NCBI GenBank assembly: GCA_964352785.1
Contig: CAYGTI010000008.1
Location: 80,454 to 144,453, forward strand
Source of the DNA: JACOMS01 sp964352785
GTDB taxonomy: Bacteria; Pseudomonadota; Alphaproteobacteria; Caulobacterales; Maricaulaceae
Direction: 5' to 3'
DNA: 64,000 bases
The position numbers and the translations under genes are program-made. How positions within the stretch are numbered: the first letter of the stretch is position 1; each line of letters opens with the position of its first letter. Shown here piece after piece: positions 34,474 to 43,903 of this stretch. The notes under the pieces are model-generated. The model was not told the origin of the DNA, ran no database searches, and saw only the letters and a list, made by a program, of their open reading frames with translations.

Positions 34474-37400
34474 ATGAATGCGATTGTTGCTTGGTTTGTA
34501 AAAAACCCCGTTGCCGCCAATCTTTTGATGGTGGCCATGTTCGTTGGGGGCGTTTTTGGTTATAACTCGCTGGATAGGGAGTTCATTCCCCAGACAACAA
34601 TTAACGGTATGTCGGTGTCAATCTCTTGGCCGGGCGCGTCTCCGCGTGACATCGAGGAGCAACTCCTTGTCCGTATTGAAGAAGCTGTCGATGGCCTCGA
34701 TGGTATTGATTATATTGAGTCCAATGGCCGCGAAGGCGGCGGCACAGTCAATATCCGAACAAAACTCAGTGTTGATTATGAAAAAATGCTCGATCAGGTC
34801 AAAGCCCGTGTTGATACGATCCAGAACCTGCCACCTGATTCTTTCCGCCCCGAAGTTTTCCGCTGGGATGCCCAAGTTGATATCATGTACTTGGCTTTGC
34901 ACGGCAATGTCGACCGTCTTGAATTGCAGCGCGCGGCCACAGAGTTAAGGCTTGAGCTCACAAAGCTGACTGGATTGCAACTCACCCAGCAAATTTCTAA
35001 AATCCCCGAGCAAGTTACGATTGAAATTTCCGAGCAAGATTTACGGCGTTACGGCCTGACATTTTCACAGGTCTCAGACGCTATTGCGCGCTCGTCTGTG
35101 AATGTGTCTGCGGGAACGGTTGAGACGACAGGCGGTAATTTACAGCTTCGCGCGCGCGCGCTAGCGAATTCCAAAGCTGATTTTGAAGATATTATTGTCC
35201 GTCAAACGCAGGCTGGTAGCATTATCCGCGTCAAAGATATTGCAACTGTTATTGACCGGTTTGAGACCGAAAAGTTTTCTGCGACTTACAAGGGTGAAAA
35301 TGCGGCTGTGTTTCAGGTTCTCTCTCCGGACAGCATGAATATTACCGATGCAGGGGAAGCTATCCGAAAGTTTGAAAAAGACATTAATGAGAGCTTGCCG
35401 CCGAACCTGACGTTCTCAATCTGGTTTGACGGATCGACTATGTTTGACAGCCGCATGAGCCTTATCGGCTCAAACGCTCTGTCCGGTATGGTGCTTGTCT
35501 TGATCGTGTTGATGTTATTTCTGCGCCCCAAAGTGGCGTTGTGGGTGACGTGCGGTATTGCCGCCGCTTTTATGGGGGCTGTTGCGGTCGCGCCTTATAT
35601 TGGAATTACGCTGAACATGATTTCGCTTTTTGCGTTCCTGCTTGTGATCGGGATTGTTGTTGATGACGCGATTGTGGTCGGCGAGTCGATTCATTTCCAT
35701 GCCGAGAACGGCATTACCGGGCAGCGCGGAGCGATTGCGGGCACGAACATGGTTGTCAAACCGATTTTCTTTGCGGTTGTCACGACAATAATGATGTTTG
35801 TACCGTTTATGTTGCTCACGGGCCCGCTAAGGGCAATTACGGCGCAGATTAGTCTGGTCGTCATTGCGGTGTTGATTTTCTCTTTGATCGAAGCGTTCTT
35901 TATTTTACCAGCTCACTTGCGCCACCTCGATCATGTCGAACCTGATAAATTAAATCCGCTGCTTAAGCTGCAAAACAAGATCGCGAATGTTTTGGTGACA
36001 TTTGCTAGCCGGACATTCCGTCCGGTTGTCGCCCTTTTGATAAAGTTCCGTTACATCACCGTCTCGGTCTTTATTGGCTTGTTCATCATGGCGATCATGC
36101 TCTTGCAAGCGGGCGTCGCCCCTTCCGCTTTTGTACCTGAAGTCGAAGGGGATATGATTGCGTTTAACGCGCGGTTCCCAGAGGGGACAACCTATGAACG
36201 GCGCGAGCAAGTCCGCCGCCAAGTGGACGCTGGTATTGAGAGACTAAATGCGAATGGCCAAAAAGATTTTGGACTGAACCAGGATATTATTACCAACCCG
36301 GGTACGATTACAAACCGCAACAGTGTTGACGGTTTTCTGGGGTTAATTGACGGAAATCTTCGCCGCCAAATTTCCACCAAGGATATCGCAGACAAGCTCG
36401 AGGAATATGTCGGTCCGATCCCCGATGCGTTCCGTGTGAGTTACGGTACAACAGAAGGCGGTTCCGGCGGGGGCGGCGGTGTGCGTTTCGGTATCGGCTC
36501 AGCGGATCCTGAGGCTCTAAAAGCGGCTCTGCTTGATGTTAAAAATGAGCTTGAGTCCTACCCGGGTGTTATTACGGCATGGGACAGTCTTGAGAGTTCA
36601 GCCAAAGAAATTCGCTTTGAAATGAAACCGGGCGCGGAAACATTGGGCATTAAGCTGTCAGATGTGACCCGCCAAGTACGCGAAGCCTTTTATGGCCGCG
36701 AGGTTCAACGCCTGCCGCGTAACGGCGAAGATGTCCGCGTCATGGTGCGTTATCCGGAGGCCGCGCGCGAATCGATTGATAGCTTGCAAAATTTGCGTAT
36801 TCGCGCCGCGAACGGTGTGGAAGTACCCATTTACTCCGTGGCTAACGTCTCTTTTGAGGACGGCGTCGGCCGGATCAATCGTCGGGATCGAGTCCGCCTT
36901 GAATATGTAGGCGCGCGCATTCGAGGCGAGCAAGAAGAAGTGGCCCGCATCCGCAAAGAGCTCAACGACGTGTTCTTCCCGCAATGGGAACTCAAACACC
37001 CGAGGGTGAACCGTATTGTCATTGGCGACGACGAAATCGAGACGAACCTCATGCATGAGTTACAGGTCTCGCTAATTGTGATCCTATTCATGATGTACGG
37101 GCTTTTGGCGGTCGCCTTTAAATCCTACGCGCAGCCGCTCTTGATTATGATTGCGATACCGTTTGCGCTCGTGGGTATGATATTCGGTAACATTATTACA
37201 GATGTTCCATTTGGCATGATGTCGCTGTTTGGCTTCTTCGCCGCGTCCGGCGTGGCGGTGAATGATAACTTGGTCTTGATCGATTATGTCAACCGTTTGC
37301 GCGCGCGCGGCGTTGGGGCATATCAAGCGATGCTTGATGCCTGTGTGGCGCGTTTCCGGCCGATTTTGCTGACATCTGTCACGACCTTTATCGGTATTAC

Positions 37401-37692
37401 GCCGATTTTGTTTGAAACGTCCACACAAGCGGAATTTCTCAAGCCGATGGTGGTCGCCCTAGCCTTTGGTGTGTTGTTCGACTTCTTTCTGACCTTGATG
37501 TTGGTGCCGGCTATGTACGGTATTGGCGTGGATATTACGCGTTTCTTCCGCGGCTTATGGCGCGGTGAAAAGCAACCGGGCCTCGGTTCGACCTATGATC
37601 CAAAAGTGGCCCTCGCGTTTGAAACGATGGACGCGGAAGACCTCATTGACGCGCAGCCGCCCGGATCGCCCGGACTACAACCCGCAGAATAA
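34474..37692 (+). CDS. RND efflux transporter, inner-membrane pump
   Basis: A 1,072-residue AcrB/MexB-superfamily transporter with the usual twelve membrane segments and two large periplasmic loops. It begins with VAWFVKNPVAANLLMVAMFVGGVFGY and PGASPRDIEEQLLVRIEEA. Helix 4 carries the paired acidic proton-relay residues (LLVIGIVVDDAIVVGESI). The N-terminal sequence NPVAANLLM and the overall length fit the HAE/MdtBC-like group; no metal-pump signature is evident. It works with the channel and adaptor encoded upstream. AGGA stands before the ATG. Confidence 0.94.
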   Translation: MNAIVAWFVKNPVAANLLMVAMFVGGVFGYNSLDREFIPQTTINGMSVSISWPGASPRDIEEQLLVRIEEAVDGLDGIDYIESNGREGGGTVNIRTKLSVDYEKMLDQVKARVDTIQNLPPDSFRPEVFRWDAQVDIMYLALHGNVDRLELQRAATELRLELTKLTGLQLTQQISKIPEQVTIEISEQDLRRYGLTFSQVSDAIARSSVNVSAGTVETTGGNLQLRARALANSKADFEDIIVRQTQAGSIIRVKDIATVIDRFETEKFSATYKGENAAVFQVLSPDSMNITDAGEAIRKFEKDINESLPPNLTFSIWFDGSTMFDSRMSLIGSNALSGMVLVLIVLMLFLRPKVALWVTCGIAAAFMGAVAVAPYIGITLNMISLFAFLLVIGIVVDDAIVVGESIHFHAENGITGQRGAIAGTNMVVKPIFFAVVTTIMMFVPFMLLTGPLRAITAQISLVVIAVLIFSLIEAFFILPAHLRHLDHVEPDKLNPLLKLQNKIANVLVTFASRTFRPVVALLIKFRYITVSVFIGLFIMAIMLLQAGVAPSAFVPEVEGDMIAFNARFPEGTTYERREQVRRQVDAGIERLNANGQKDFGLNQDIITNPGTITNRNSVDGFLGLIDGNLRRQISTKDIADKLEEYVGPIPDAFRVSYGTTEGGSGGGGGVRFGIGSADPEALKAALLDVKNELESYPGVITAWDSLESSAKEIRFEMKPGAETLGIKLSDVTRQVREAFYGREVQRLPRNGEDVRVMVRYPEAARESIDSLQNLRIRAANGVEVPIYSVANVSFEDGVGRINRRDRVRLEYVGARIRGEQEEVARIRKELNDVFFPQWELKHPRVNRIVIGDDEIETNLMHELQVSLIVILFMMYGLLAVAFKSYAQPLLIMIAIPFALVGMIFGNIITDVPFGMMSLFGFFAASGVAVNDNLVLIDYVNRLRARGVGAYQAMLDACVARFRPILLTSVTTFIGITPILFETSTQAEFLKPMVVALAFGVLFDFFLTLMLVPAMYGIGVDITRFFRGLWRGEKQPGLGSTYDPKVALAFETMDAEDLIDAQPPGSPGLQPAE

Positions 37693-37725
37693 ATATTTTC
37701 AATCTATAATAAAAAAGGAAAAAGC

Positions 37726-39807
37726 ATGACTTTAAAACATCTCATTGTCCCTAGCCTTTTGGCAATTACGCTCGCCGCGTGTTCAGCCAAAGAGGCCACA
37801 ACGACGAACACGGCGTCTGCTCCGACGGCTGAAACTGCTGCTGTCACGACGCCTGTCCTCGGCACGTTTGGCATCGATATGGCGGCTATGAAAACGAGCG
37901 TGAAGCCCGGCGATAATTTCTTTGAATATGTTAATGGAACATGGCTCGATAATACAGAAATTCCGGCTGATAAATCCAATTATGGTTCTTTTACCATGCT
38001 CAGGGATTTATCGACAGAGCGTGTACGCGGCATCATTGAAGCGGCAGCCGCCAAAGATGCGGCCCAAGGCACAGAAGAGCAAAAGATCGGTGATTTTTAT
38101 GCCGCGTTCATGGATACGGACGCAATCGAAGCCGCTGGACTTGTCCCGGTACAAGCCGATCTGGCCCGTATTAGAAGCGTAGAAACCCACACGGATGTGG
38201 CAAATTTGATGGGCGATCCACGTATGTCAATCACGTCTCCGGTTGCCGGCTGGGTTGATGTTGATGTCAAAGATATTGATAATTATATTTTCTATATCAC
38301 GCAAGCGGGCTTGGGGATGCCTAACCGAAGCTATTATCTTGATGAAGGCGAAACGGAAGACGAGAAGCGCGCGGCCTATCTCGAGTTTTTGCAAACTATG
38401 CTTGGCGAAGCCGGGGTTGATGATGTCGACTCACGCGCTGCGGCGATCATGGGCCTTGAGACCGAAATGGCGAGAGTGCACTGGACGCCCGCAAAACGCC
38501 GTAACCGCAGCCTGACCTATAATAAAATGAGCGCGGACGAACTAGCCGCATACGCACCGGGTTTCCCGTGGGCCGATATGATGGGCGCGGCCGGGTTAGG
38601 TGATCAAACCACCTTCGTGGTACGTGAAAATGATGCGCTCCAAGGTCTGGCCAAGATATTTGGCGAGACACCTGTCAGCGTCTGGCAGGATTATATGACC
38701 GCGCATTATATGAGTAACATGGCGGCCTATTTACCAAAATCTGTTGATGATGCGAATTTTAAATTTTACAGCACAGCCCTGCGCGGTACCGAAGTTCAGC
38801 GTCCGCGCTGGGAGCGCGCGAGCGACCAGGTTGATAATTTCATGGGTGAAATTGTCGGACAAGTTTACGTCAAAGACTATTTCCCGCCGGACTCCAAAGC
38901 CCAAATGGTTGATCTTGTAGAAAATCTGCGCGGCGCGTTCAAAGACGGCATTGATAATCTGGACTGGATGAGCCCGGAGACAAAGATTGAAGCGCAGGAT
39001 AAGCTGAAAAAGTTTAATCCTAAAATCGGTTATCCGGATGAGTGGACAGATTATTCTAAGCTCAAAATCACCAAAGGCAATTTGATCGAAAGCGTCAAGT
39101 CCGCAAATGCGTGGGCATGGAATGACATGATCGACAAACTAGGCGGGCCTATTGACCGCGGCGAATGGGGTATGAATCCGCAAACGGTAAATGCGTATTA
39201 TCGTCCCTCGCTCAATGAAATCGTCTTTCCAGCAGCTATTCTCCAGCCGCCATTCTTTGACCCGAATGCCGATCCCGCCGTGAATTACGGCGGCATTGGT
39301 GCCGTCATAGGCCACGAAATGGGACACGGCTTTGATGACCAAGGCCGTAAAACGGACGGTAATGGGGAGCAGCGCGATTGGTGGACAGAGAGCGACGGCA
39401 AAGCCTTTGAAGAGCGCTCCGGCGGTCTTGCGGCGCAATATAGCGAGTTTGAACCGCTTCCGGGCGTAAACCTCGACGGCAAGCTCACGCTTGGCGAAAA
39501 TATTGGCGATCTGACAGGTATCACCATGGCATACGCCGCCTATAAGCGCTCACTTGGCGGTCAGCCTGCACCGATCATTGACGGCATGACGGGTGATCAG
39601 CGCTTCTTCTTGGCTTATGGCCAAATCTGGAAGCGCAAGTTCCGGGATGATGCGCTTCGCACGCAAGCGAAAACAGGTCCACACAGCCCGGGCGAGTACC
39701 GCGCGAATGGGATCGTGCGCAATTTCGATGCTTGGTACGAGGCGTTTAATGTACAGCCCGGCGACGCGCTGTATTTGCCGCCCGAAAAGCGCGTCAAAAT
39801 CTGGTAA
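37726..39807 (+). CDS. M13 family (neprilysin-like) metallopeptidase lipoprotein
   Basis: A 693-residue zinc endopeptidase. The signal peptide ends in a lipobox (LAITLAAC, cysteine about residue 19), so it is probably a periplasmic lipoprotein. The catalytic zinc motif HEMGH is at about 530-534 (VIGHEMGHGFDDQGR), the third zinc ligand is in GENIGDLTG near 591, and NAYYRPSLNEIVFPAAILQPPFF is the family's substrate-binding NAYY segment. The C-terminus KRVKIW matches the M13 CxxW-type end without the cysteine. It follows the RND operon by 33 bases and may be cotranscribed; a terminator follows. Confidence 0.94.
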   Translation: MTLKHLIVPSLLAITLAACSAKEATTTNTASAPTAETAAVTTPVLGTFGIDMAAMKTSVKPGDNFFEYVNGTWLDNTEIPADKSNYGSFTMLRDLSTERVRGIIEAAAAKDAAQGTEEQKIGDFYAAFMDTDAIEAAGLVPVQADLARIRSVETHTDVANLMGDPRMSITSPVAGWVDVDVKDIDNYIFYITQAGLGMPNRSYYLDEGETEDEKRAAYLEFLQTMLGEAGVDDVDSRAAAIMGLETEMARVHWTPAKRRNRSLTYNKMSADELAAYAPGFPWADMMGAAGLGDQTTFVVRENDALQGLAKIFGETPVSVWQDYMTAHYMSNMAAYLPKSVDDANFKFYSTALRGTEVQRPRWERASDQVDNFMGEIVGQVYVKDYFPPDSKAQMVDLVENLRGAFKDGIDNLDWMSPETKIEAQDKLKKFNPKIGYPDEWTDYSKLKITKGNLIESVKSANAWAWNDMIDKLGGPIDRGEWGMNPQTVNAYYRPSLNEIVFPAAILQPPFFDPNADPAVNYGGIGAVIGHEMGHGFDDQGRKTDGNGEQRDWWTESDGKAFEERSGGLAAQYSEFEPLPGVNLDGKLTLGENIGDLTGITMAYAAYKRSLGGQPAPIIDGMTGDQRFFLAYGQIWKRKFRDDALRTQAKTGPHSPGEYRANGIVRNFDAWYEAFNVQPGDALYLPPEKRVKIW

Positions 39808-39820
39808 GAAAACTCAGAGG

Positions 39821-39847
39821 AGCCCGCCAACCGGCGGGTTCTTTGTT
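39821..39847 (+). terminator. Rho-independent terminator after the M13 peptidase
   Basis: CCCGCC at 39823-39828 pairs with GGCGGG at 39833-39838 around an AACC loop, followed by TTCTTTGTTT. It ends just before the ABC ATPase gene. Confidence 0.75.
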
Positions 39848-39860
39848 TATAAGGGTATGT

Positions 39861-40487
39861 ATGCTGAGCCTGAAAGATGTTTCTAAATCCTATAAAAAGA
39901 AAACTGTCCTGTCCGGCCTGTCTCATGATTTCTCGTCCGGTGTGACAATTATTACGGGGCAGAGCGGGGCCGGGAAATCAACGCTTTTACGCCTGTGTGC
40001 CTCTGCCGAAAAACCTTCTGCAGGCACGGTATTGTGGAACGGTGTGTCTCTTTACAAGAAACCTAAACCTTTCCGGCGGATTTTGGGTTATGCGCCGCAG
40101 CGTATTGATTTTCCCGAAGATATTACGGCGATGGATTTTCTGCGCCACATCGGCGCGCTCAAAGGTCAAAGCATGGCCGCCAGCACCCGCCAAGGCGGTG
40201 AATTGCTGGAGCAGTTTGGCCTTGGCACGGATGCTGATAATCTTATTCAAACCTTCTCAGGCGGGATGCGCCGCCGCCTTGGTTTATCACAAGCCTTTCT
40301 GGGGCAGCCTCAATGCTTGATTTTAGACGAACCGACGGCGGAGCTTGACCCGGAGACGGCGGGCCGCGTGCATGATATTATCTTTGCAGCCTCCAAAACA
40401 GCCGTTGTTCTGATGACAACACATTTGGCGTCCAGTTTGGGCGAATATAATTATGAGACGTATGTTGTTGAAAACCGGGCGGGCTAG
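39861..40487 (+). CDS. ABC transporter ATP-binding protein
   Basis: A 208-residue ATPase subunit. Walker A is GQSGAGKST, near residues 32-40, followed by the Q-loop segment LGYAPQRIDFPEDIT, the signature FSGGMRRRLGL and Walker B LILDEPTAELDPE, with a switch histidine in TTHLASSL. Size and motifs fit a one-domain exporter-type ATPase of the CcmA/ABC-2 kind. ATG 39861 is chosen for AAGGG five bases ahead and for the normal N-terminus (MLSLKDVSKSYKKK). The permease gene starts two bases after its stop, so the two form a unit. Confidence 0.9.
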   Translation: MLSLKDVSKSYKKKTVLSGLSHDFSSGVTIITGQSGAGKSTLLRLCASAEKPSAGTVLWNGVSLYKKPKPFRRILGYAPQRIDFPEDITAMDFLRHIGALKGQSMAASTRQGGELLEQFGLGTDADNLIQTFSGGMRRRLGLSQAFLGQPQCLILDEPTAELDPETAGRVHDIIFAASKTAVVLMTTHLASSLGEYNYETYVVENRAG

Positions 40488-40489
40488 TT

Positions 40490-41890
40490 GTGTTTCTTAG
40501 CCGCGTAACAACCTTCTTTAACATTCAATTTTCTCGTTACTTACGCCATCCCTTTCTGTGGTTGGTTGCGTTGGCCATACCAATCGCGGCGCGTTTTATG
40601 GTACCCACATCAGAGGCGTCTTATACGGTTGTCGCGATTAATAACGCTTATCCAGTCCTCACCCCGAGCGTGATCGGTATGGAACTGGGAATTATTACGG
40701 CACTCTTGCTGACCCCTCTGGCCTATATGTATCTTCGAAGCGGCCCCGCGCGGATTACCCCATGGCAAGTCGAGTCGGTAACGCCGGGCAGCCGCATATC
40801 TCAGATGGTCGGTTACTGGCTGGCTGATGTGGCGGTGCTGTGGCTCATTATGTTGTGCCTTGCAATTGCCGGAGTTATCCTATCTGCTTTCAGGCTTGAA
40901 TTCGCGAACATCCGACCGCACGAAACGGTAATAGCTCTATGCCTCATCGCGGGGCCCGCGCTCGCATTTATTGCGGCCGTGCGGATTTTCTGGTCGGCGA
41001 GGCCTTGGCTGAGGGGCGGGCTTGGAGATGTCGGGTTTCTATTGTTTTGGCTCTTGAGCATGGTGCTCAGCATCCTTCTTTTCCAAACGGGCCTGCCGGG
41101 GTCTGAATTTGCTGATATTTATGGATTTGTTGCGTCCATGTCGGGTGCCGTCAGTGTGCCTATCGAAGCCTATACGGTGGGCTCTGCACCCAGCGCCAAT
41201 GGTTTTATTGAGGTTGACGCGATGCGCGGCGTGACGGACTCAGATTTTCTGTGGTCACGGCTATTTTGGGTGTTTACAGCTTTTTTGTTAGTCTGCTTCG
41301 CTGGCCTTGTGTTCAAACCGCCTAAATATGGGACTCGTAAAAACCGCCTGTCAAAATTATGTACTAAATTACTGGTCAATACAAAGCTCTTTGGCGCAGT
41401 GGGCCGTATCAAATTGGTAATTTTTAATCGCTCCTCACAACGGCTTGCGCCCTTATGGTCAAATATATCTCAAATTTTAATGCCCGTTCCCTTGATTGTG
41501 GTGGTGATGAGCCTTTCTGTACTGGGCGCTTTTTTACCATTTCGCGGCGGCGTTGGCGCGACGCTGTGGCTTGTTTTAATTTTCCCCCTCACGCAGCATA
41601 GCGCCCGCTGGCAATCGGAAAATGTCTCGCAGCTGAAGCATGTCATGCCCATGGGGGCCGATATTTTATGGCTTTGGCGTCTTTTGGCGGGAGTCGTCAT
41701 TGCATTTGCCGCATGCCTTCCGGCGCTCATAACAATGATCATAAATGGAACGATAGAGCAAATCCCGGATATTGTGTTTATCTCACTCGCCGTTCCGCTC
41801 ATTGCCATGGCCATAGGGCAAGTGGCGAGGTCCGCCTTCGCGGGGCGGATGATACTTCTGATTATATGGTATGGCTATTTGAATATTTAG
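40490..41890 (+). CDS. ABC-2-like transporter permease
   Basis: A 466-residue integral membrane protein with roughly twelve hydrophobic segments, starting at a GTG two bases after the ATPase gene. Two similar halves can be seen, each with a cluster of membrane helices (FLWLVALAIPIAARFMV; LLWLWRLLAG-type ILWLWRLLAGVVIAFAACLPALI). It is long for a single ABC-2 permease, and homology to known exporters is weak by eye. Pairing with the ATPase makes an exporter likely. Substrate unknown. The start could be internal, since no strong SD precedes the GTG, but translational coupling would explain that. Confidence 0.78.
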   Translation: MFLSRVTTFFNIQFSRYLRHPFLWLVALAIPIAARFMVPTSEASYTVVAINNAYPVLTPSVIGMELGIITALLLTPLAYMYLRSGPARITPWQVESVTPGSRISQMVGYWLADVAVLWLIMLCLAIAGVILSAFRLEFANIRPHETVIALCLIAGPALAFIAAVRIFWSARPWLRGGLGDVGFLLFWLLSMVLSILLFQTGLPGSEFADIYGFVASMSGAVSVPIEAYTVGSAPSANGFIEVDAMRGVTDSDFLWSRLFWVFTAFLLVCFAGLVFKPPKYGTRKNRLSKLCTKLLVNTKLFGAVGRIKLVIFNRSSQRLAPLWSNISQILMPVPLIVVVMSLSVLGAFLPFRGGVGATLWLVLIFPLTQHSARWQSENVSQLKHVMPMGADILWLWRLLAGVVIAFAACLPALITMIINGTIEQIPDIVFISLAVPLIAMAIGQVARSAFAGRMILLIIWYGYLNI

Positions 41891-41916
41891 GGAAGGAGCA
41901 ACACAGAGCTCAACCC

Positions 41917-41991
41917 CGCCCCGAGGTCTTAACAGCATCCAGCATGGCGCGGGCACGGCCTGAAAACGTATCATCACAGGCGGCGATTTGG
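41917..41991. repeat. Detached copy of the 3' end of the GNAT gene (copy A)
   Basis: This 75-base stretch aligns without gaps to 43911-43985, the 3' end of the GNAT gene, at a distance of 1,994 bases. Of these, 47 bases (41935-41981) are identical. On the minus strand it still reads as the C-terminal DDTFSGRARAMLDAVKTSGRG and stops at TGA (41910-41912), with mostly synonymous differences near its end. It marks one edge of an inserted segment. Confidence 0.9.
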
Positions 41992-42018
41992 ATCTAGACT
42001 ATAAATTCATTTGGTTGT

Positions 42019-43740
42019 CTATTTGTTGCGCTCATTAATTATAGTTTGAACGTTTGAATGTTGCAGAGAAATTGTAGAATTTGCAAAATGAATTGCATCA
42101 ACAACTGCATTGCCGCCCTCTTGATAAGACAGCGAAACTAAATCACCGGGTTGGCTCATGCGCACTATTGGTGCCAAATCGCTTGGAACCGCAAAAATTT
42201 TGTTTGGGTGCCCTTTCACCAAAAAATAGTATGTCACGCTTTCATTGATAGTTTCTTGCCGGATGCGCTCAACTATACCGTTTGCTGTTTGATGGTTTTC
42301 TACATCATCTATCGCTATAGCGTTGCCGCGTCCTCGAAGGGCTTTGTTATAACTTCGAAGTGCGGCTTCCGTGGTTTTGCCCGAACCAACTATGCTATAG
42401 TCTTCTACTGAGACGAAAGCAGATGCTTTCACCAAACCAGAACTTGCTTTCAGTGTCATAAAGTAAGTCGGAACGCCGCCTATATTATACAGAATAGGGT
42501 TTGTTGCGCGGTAGCCAAAATCTTGAAATTCATCCTCGGCTGAGTCTCTAGCTGCGGTTTCAGTTGCTCCAGCCTGTTCATAAAGACGCATCCCCTTGGT
42601 GCGCGTGTTTACAAGTACAAAACCAACTGTTCCTTCGTCTGATCCGACCGATTGCATCCCCGTGTAAAAGTAAGAATTTCCATCGCTACCATAAACAAGC
42701 GACATGCCCTTGGTGGTCTGTAATACGTCATCAGCGCCTAGCCACGAATTAATCCAACCATGCTTGTACTGACCCCAATCTGTCAGTTGATTGCGAATAA
42801 TGTGTGTTGGCTGAATCCGATCAACCCACTCAGGAGCGTTGCTATACAGATAGGACTTTAAATCACCTGTTTGCACGTCCAAAATAATTACCCCAACCGC
42901 ATCTGCACCTTTAAAGCCGATAGTGTTTTTGTATTCAGTTATGACGTAATATGGTCGTCCGGTATCATCGATTTCAAATGTCCAATCAGTACGGCCCTTT
43001 GTCGCATATCCATTATCGTAAAGGTAACGCTCAGGTTTATCATAAAAATATGCACCTGCATTATATCGTAATTGCAATGCCTTACCGGCCAATTCTGTGA
43101 CCAGCTTTACGTTGTTCTCATTGCTTGCAGATACCATGACATATCCGGGTGTTCCCTCTTTATTGTCGAGCCAACGTCGAAATTTTGAATGATTAAGGGG
43201 GCCAACCCAGAATAGTTCGCCATTTATAGCCTGAATAGACATGCGTCCAACTTTGACGCGGCTCCCTAATCCACGGTCCTCTCCTAGACGTTTTTCTGCC
43301 AAGTTTCGTGCAAGCCTGCCGTCAACACGCCGCACTTGCGACATATCAATTGTCGCAACGTCCTCAGAGAATTCTCCGATTTGCACTTCACCAGCGAGAT
43401 CGTAGTAGGCTTTTGAGTGAAAAACCGCAGATGACGTTAGAAATGGTATGATAAAAACAGAGAAAATACTGACTACTAAAAGAGCATAAAGGGGGATTTT
43501 TTTTGATTTGATAGGATTCGGTAATTTTGAGTTTAGATATGCAATACCAAATAAAACAATGCTGTTAAAAAGGCACAGTATTGGCACATCCGTAAAGCCG
43601 TACTGCAAGGTTGGCAGTGTCAGCCAAGTATAAAGGATGTTACTGAGTATAATGAGCGGAACATATGCCCATCGTCCCGATATGTAGCGTGAGAACCCTC
43701 CAAAAATTATACCGAAAGTCAATCCGACCCATATGCTCAT
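42019..43740 (-). CDS. Unrecognised membrane protein within an inserted segment
   Basis: A 573-residue protein. The N-terminal roughly 110 residues have about four membrane helices (MSIWVGLTFGIIFGGF; YVPLIILSNILYTWL; VPILCLFNSIVLFGIAYL; IPLYALLVVSIFSVFIIPFL). The rest is soluble and contains repeated PepSY-like strand patterns (GVIILDVQTGDLKSYLY; SVSYFLVKGHP-like VTYYFLVKGHPNKIF). I do not recognise the family. The DNA is much AT-richer than the flanks, which suggests acquisition. ATG 43740, with GGGG eight bases ahead, is preferred over 43803. It lies between two copies of the GNAT 3' end. Membrane anchoring with an extracytoplasmic domain is inferred. Confidence 0.7.
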   Translation of the reverse strand: MSIWVGLTFGIIFGGFSRYISGRWAYVPLIILSNILYTWLTLPTLQYGFTDVPILCLFNSIVLFGIAYLNSKLPNPIKSKKIPLYALLVVSIFSVFIIPFLTSSAVFHSKAYYDLAGEVQIGEFSEDVATIDMSQVRRVDGRLARNLAEKRLGEDRGLGSRVKVGRMSIQAINGELFWVGPLNHSKFRRWLDNKEGTPGYVMVSASNENNVKLVTELAGKALQLRYNAGAYFYDKPERYLYDNGYATKGRTDWTFEIDDTGRPYYVITEYKNTIGFKGADAVGVIILDVQTGDLKSYLYSNAPEWVDRIQPTHIIRNQLTDWGQYKHGWINSWLGADDVLQTTKGMSLVYGSDGNSYFYTGMQSVGSDEGTVGFVLVNTRTKGMRLYEQAGATETAARDSAEDEFQDFGYRATNPILYNIGGVPTYFMTLKASSGLVKASAFVSVEDYSIVGSGKTTEAALRSYNKALRGRGNAIAIDDVENHQTANGIVERIRQETINESVTYYFLVKGHPNKIFAVPSDLAPIVRMSQPGDLVSLSYQEGGNAVVDAIHFANSTISLQHSNVQTIINERNK

Positions 43741-43903
43741 ATTCAAAACCCCAATAGAATAGAAATAATCTACATATATATAGGTATCAAAACTACATAT
43801 CACAAATTTCGGAGTATTTATTTAGTTTTGTTGTCCTGCAAATTCATGACTTAAGTCTGCGGAGGACAGTTTTTAAAACTATCTATAGCAGCCCAGCATA
43901 TAG

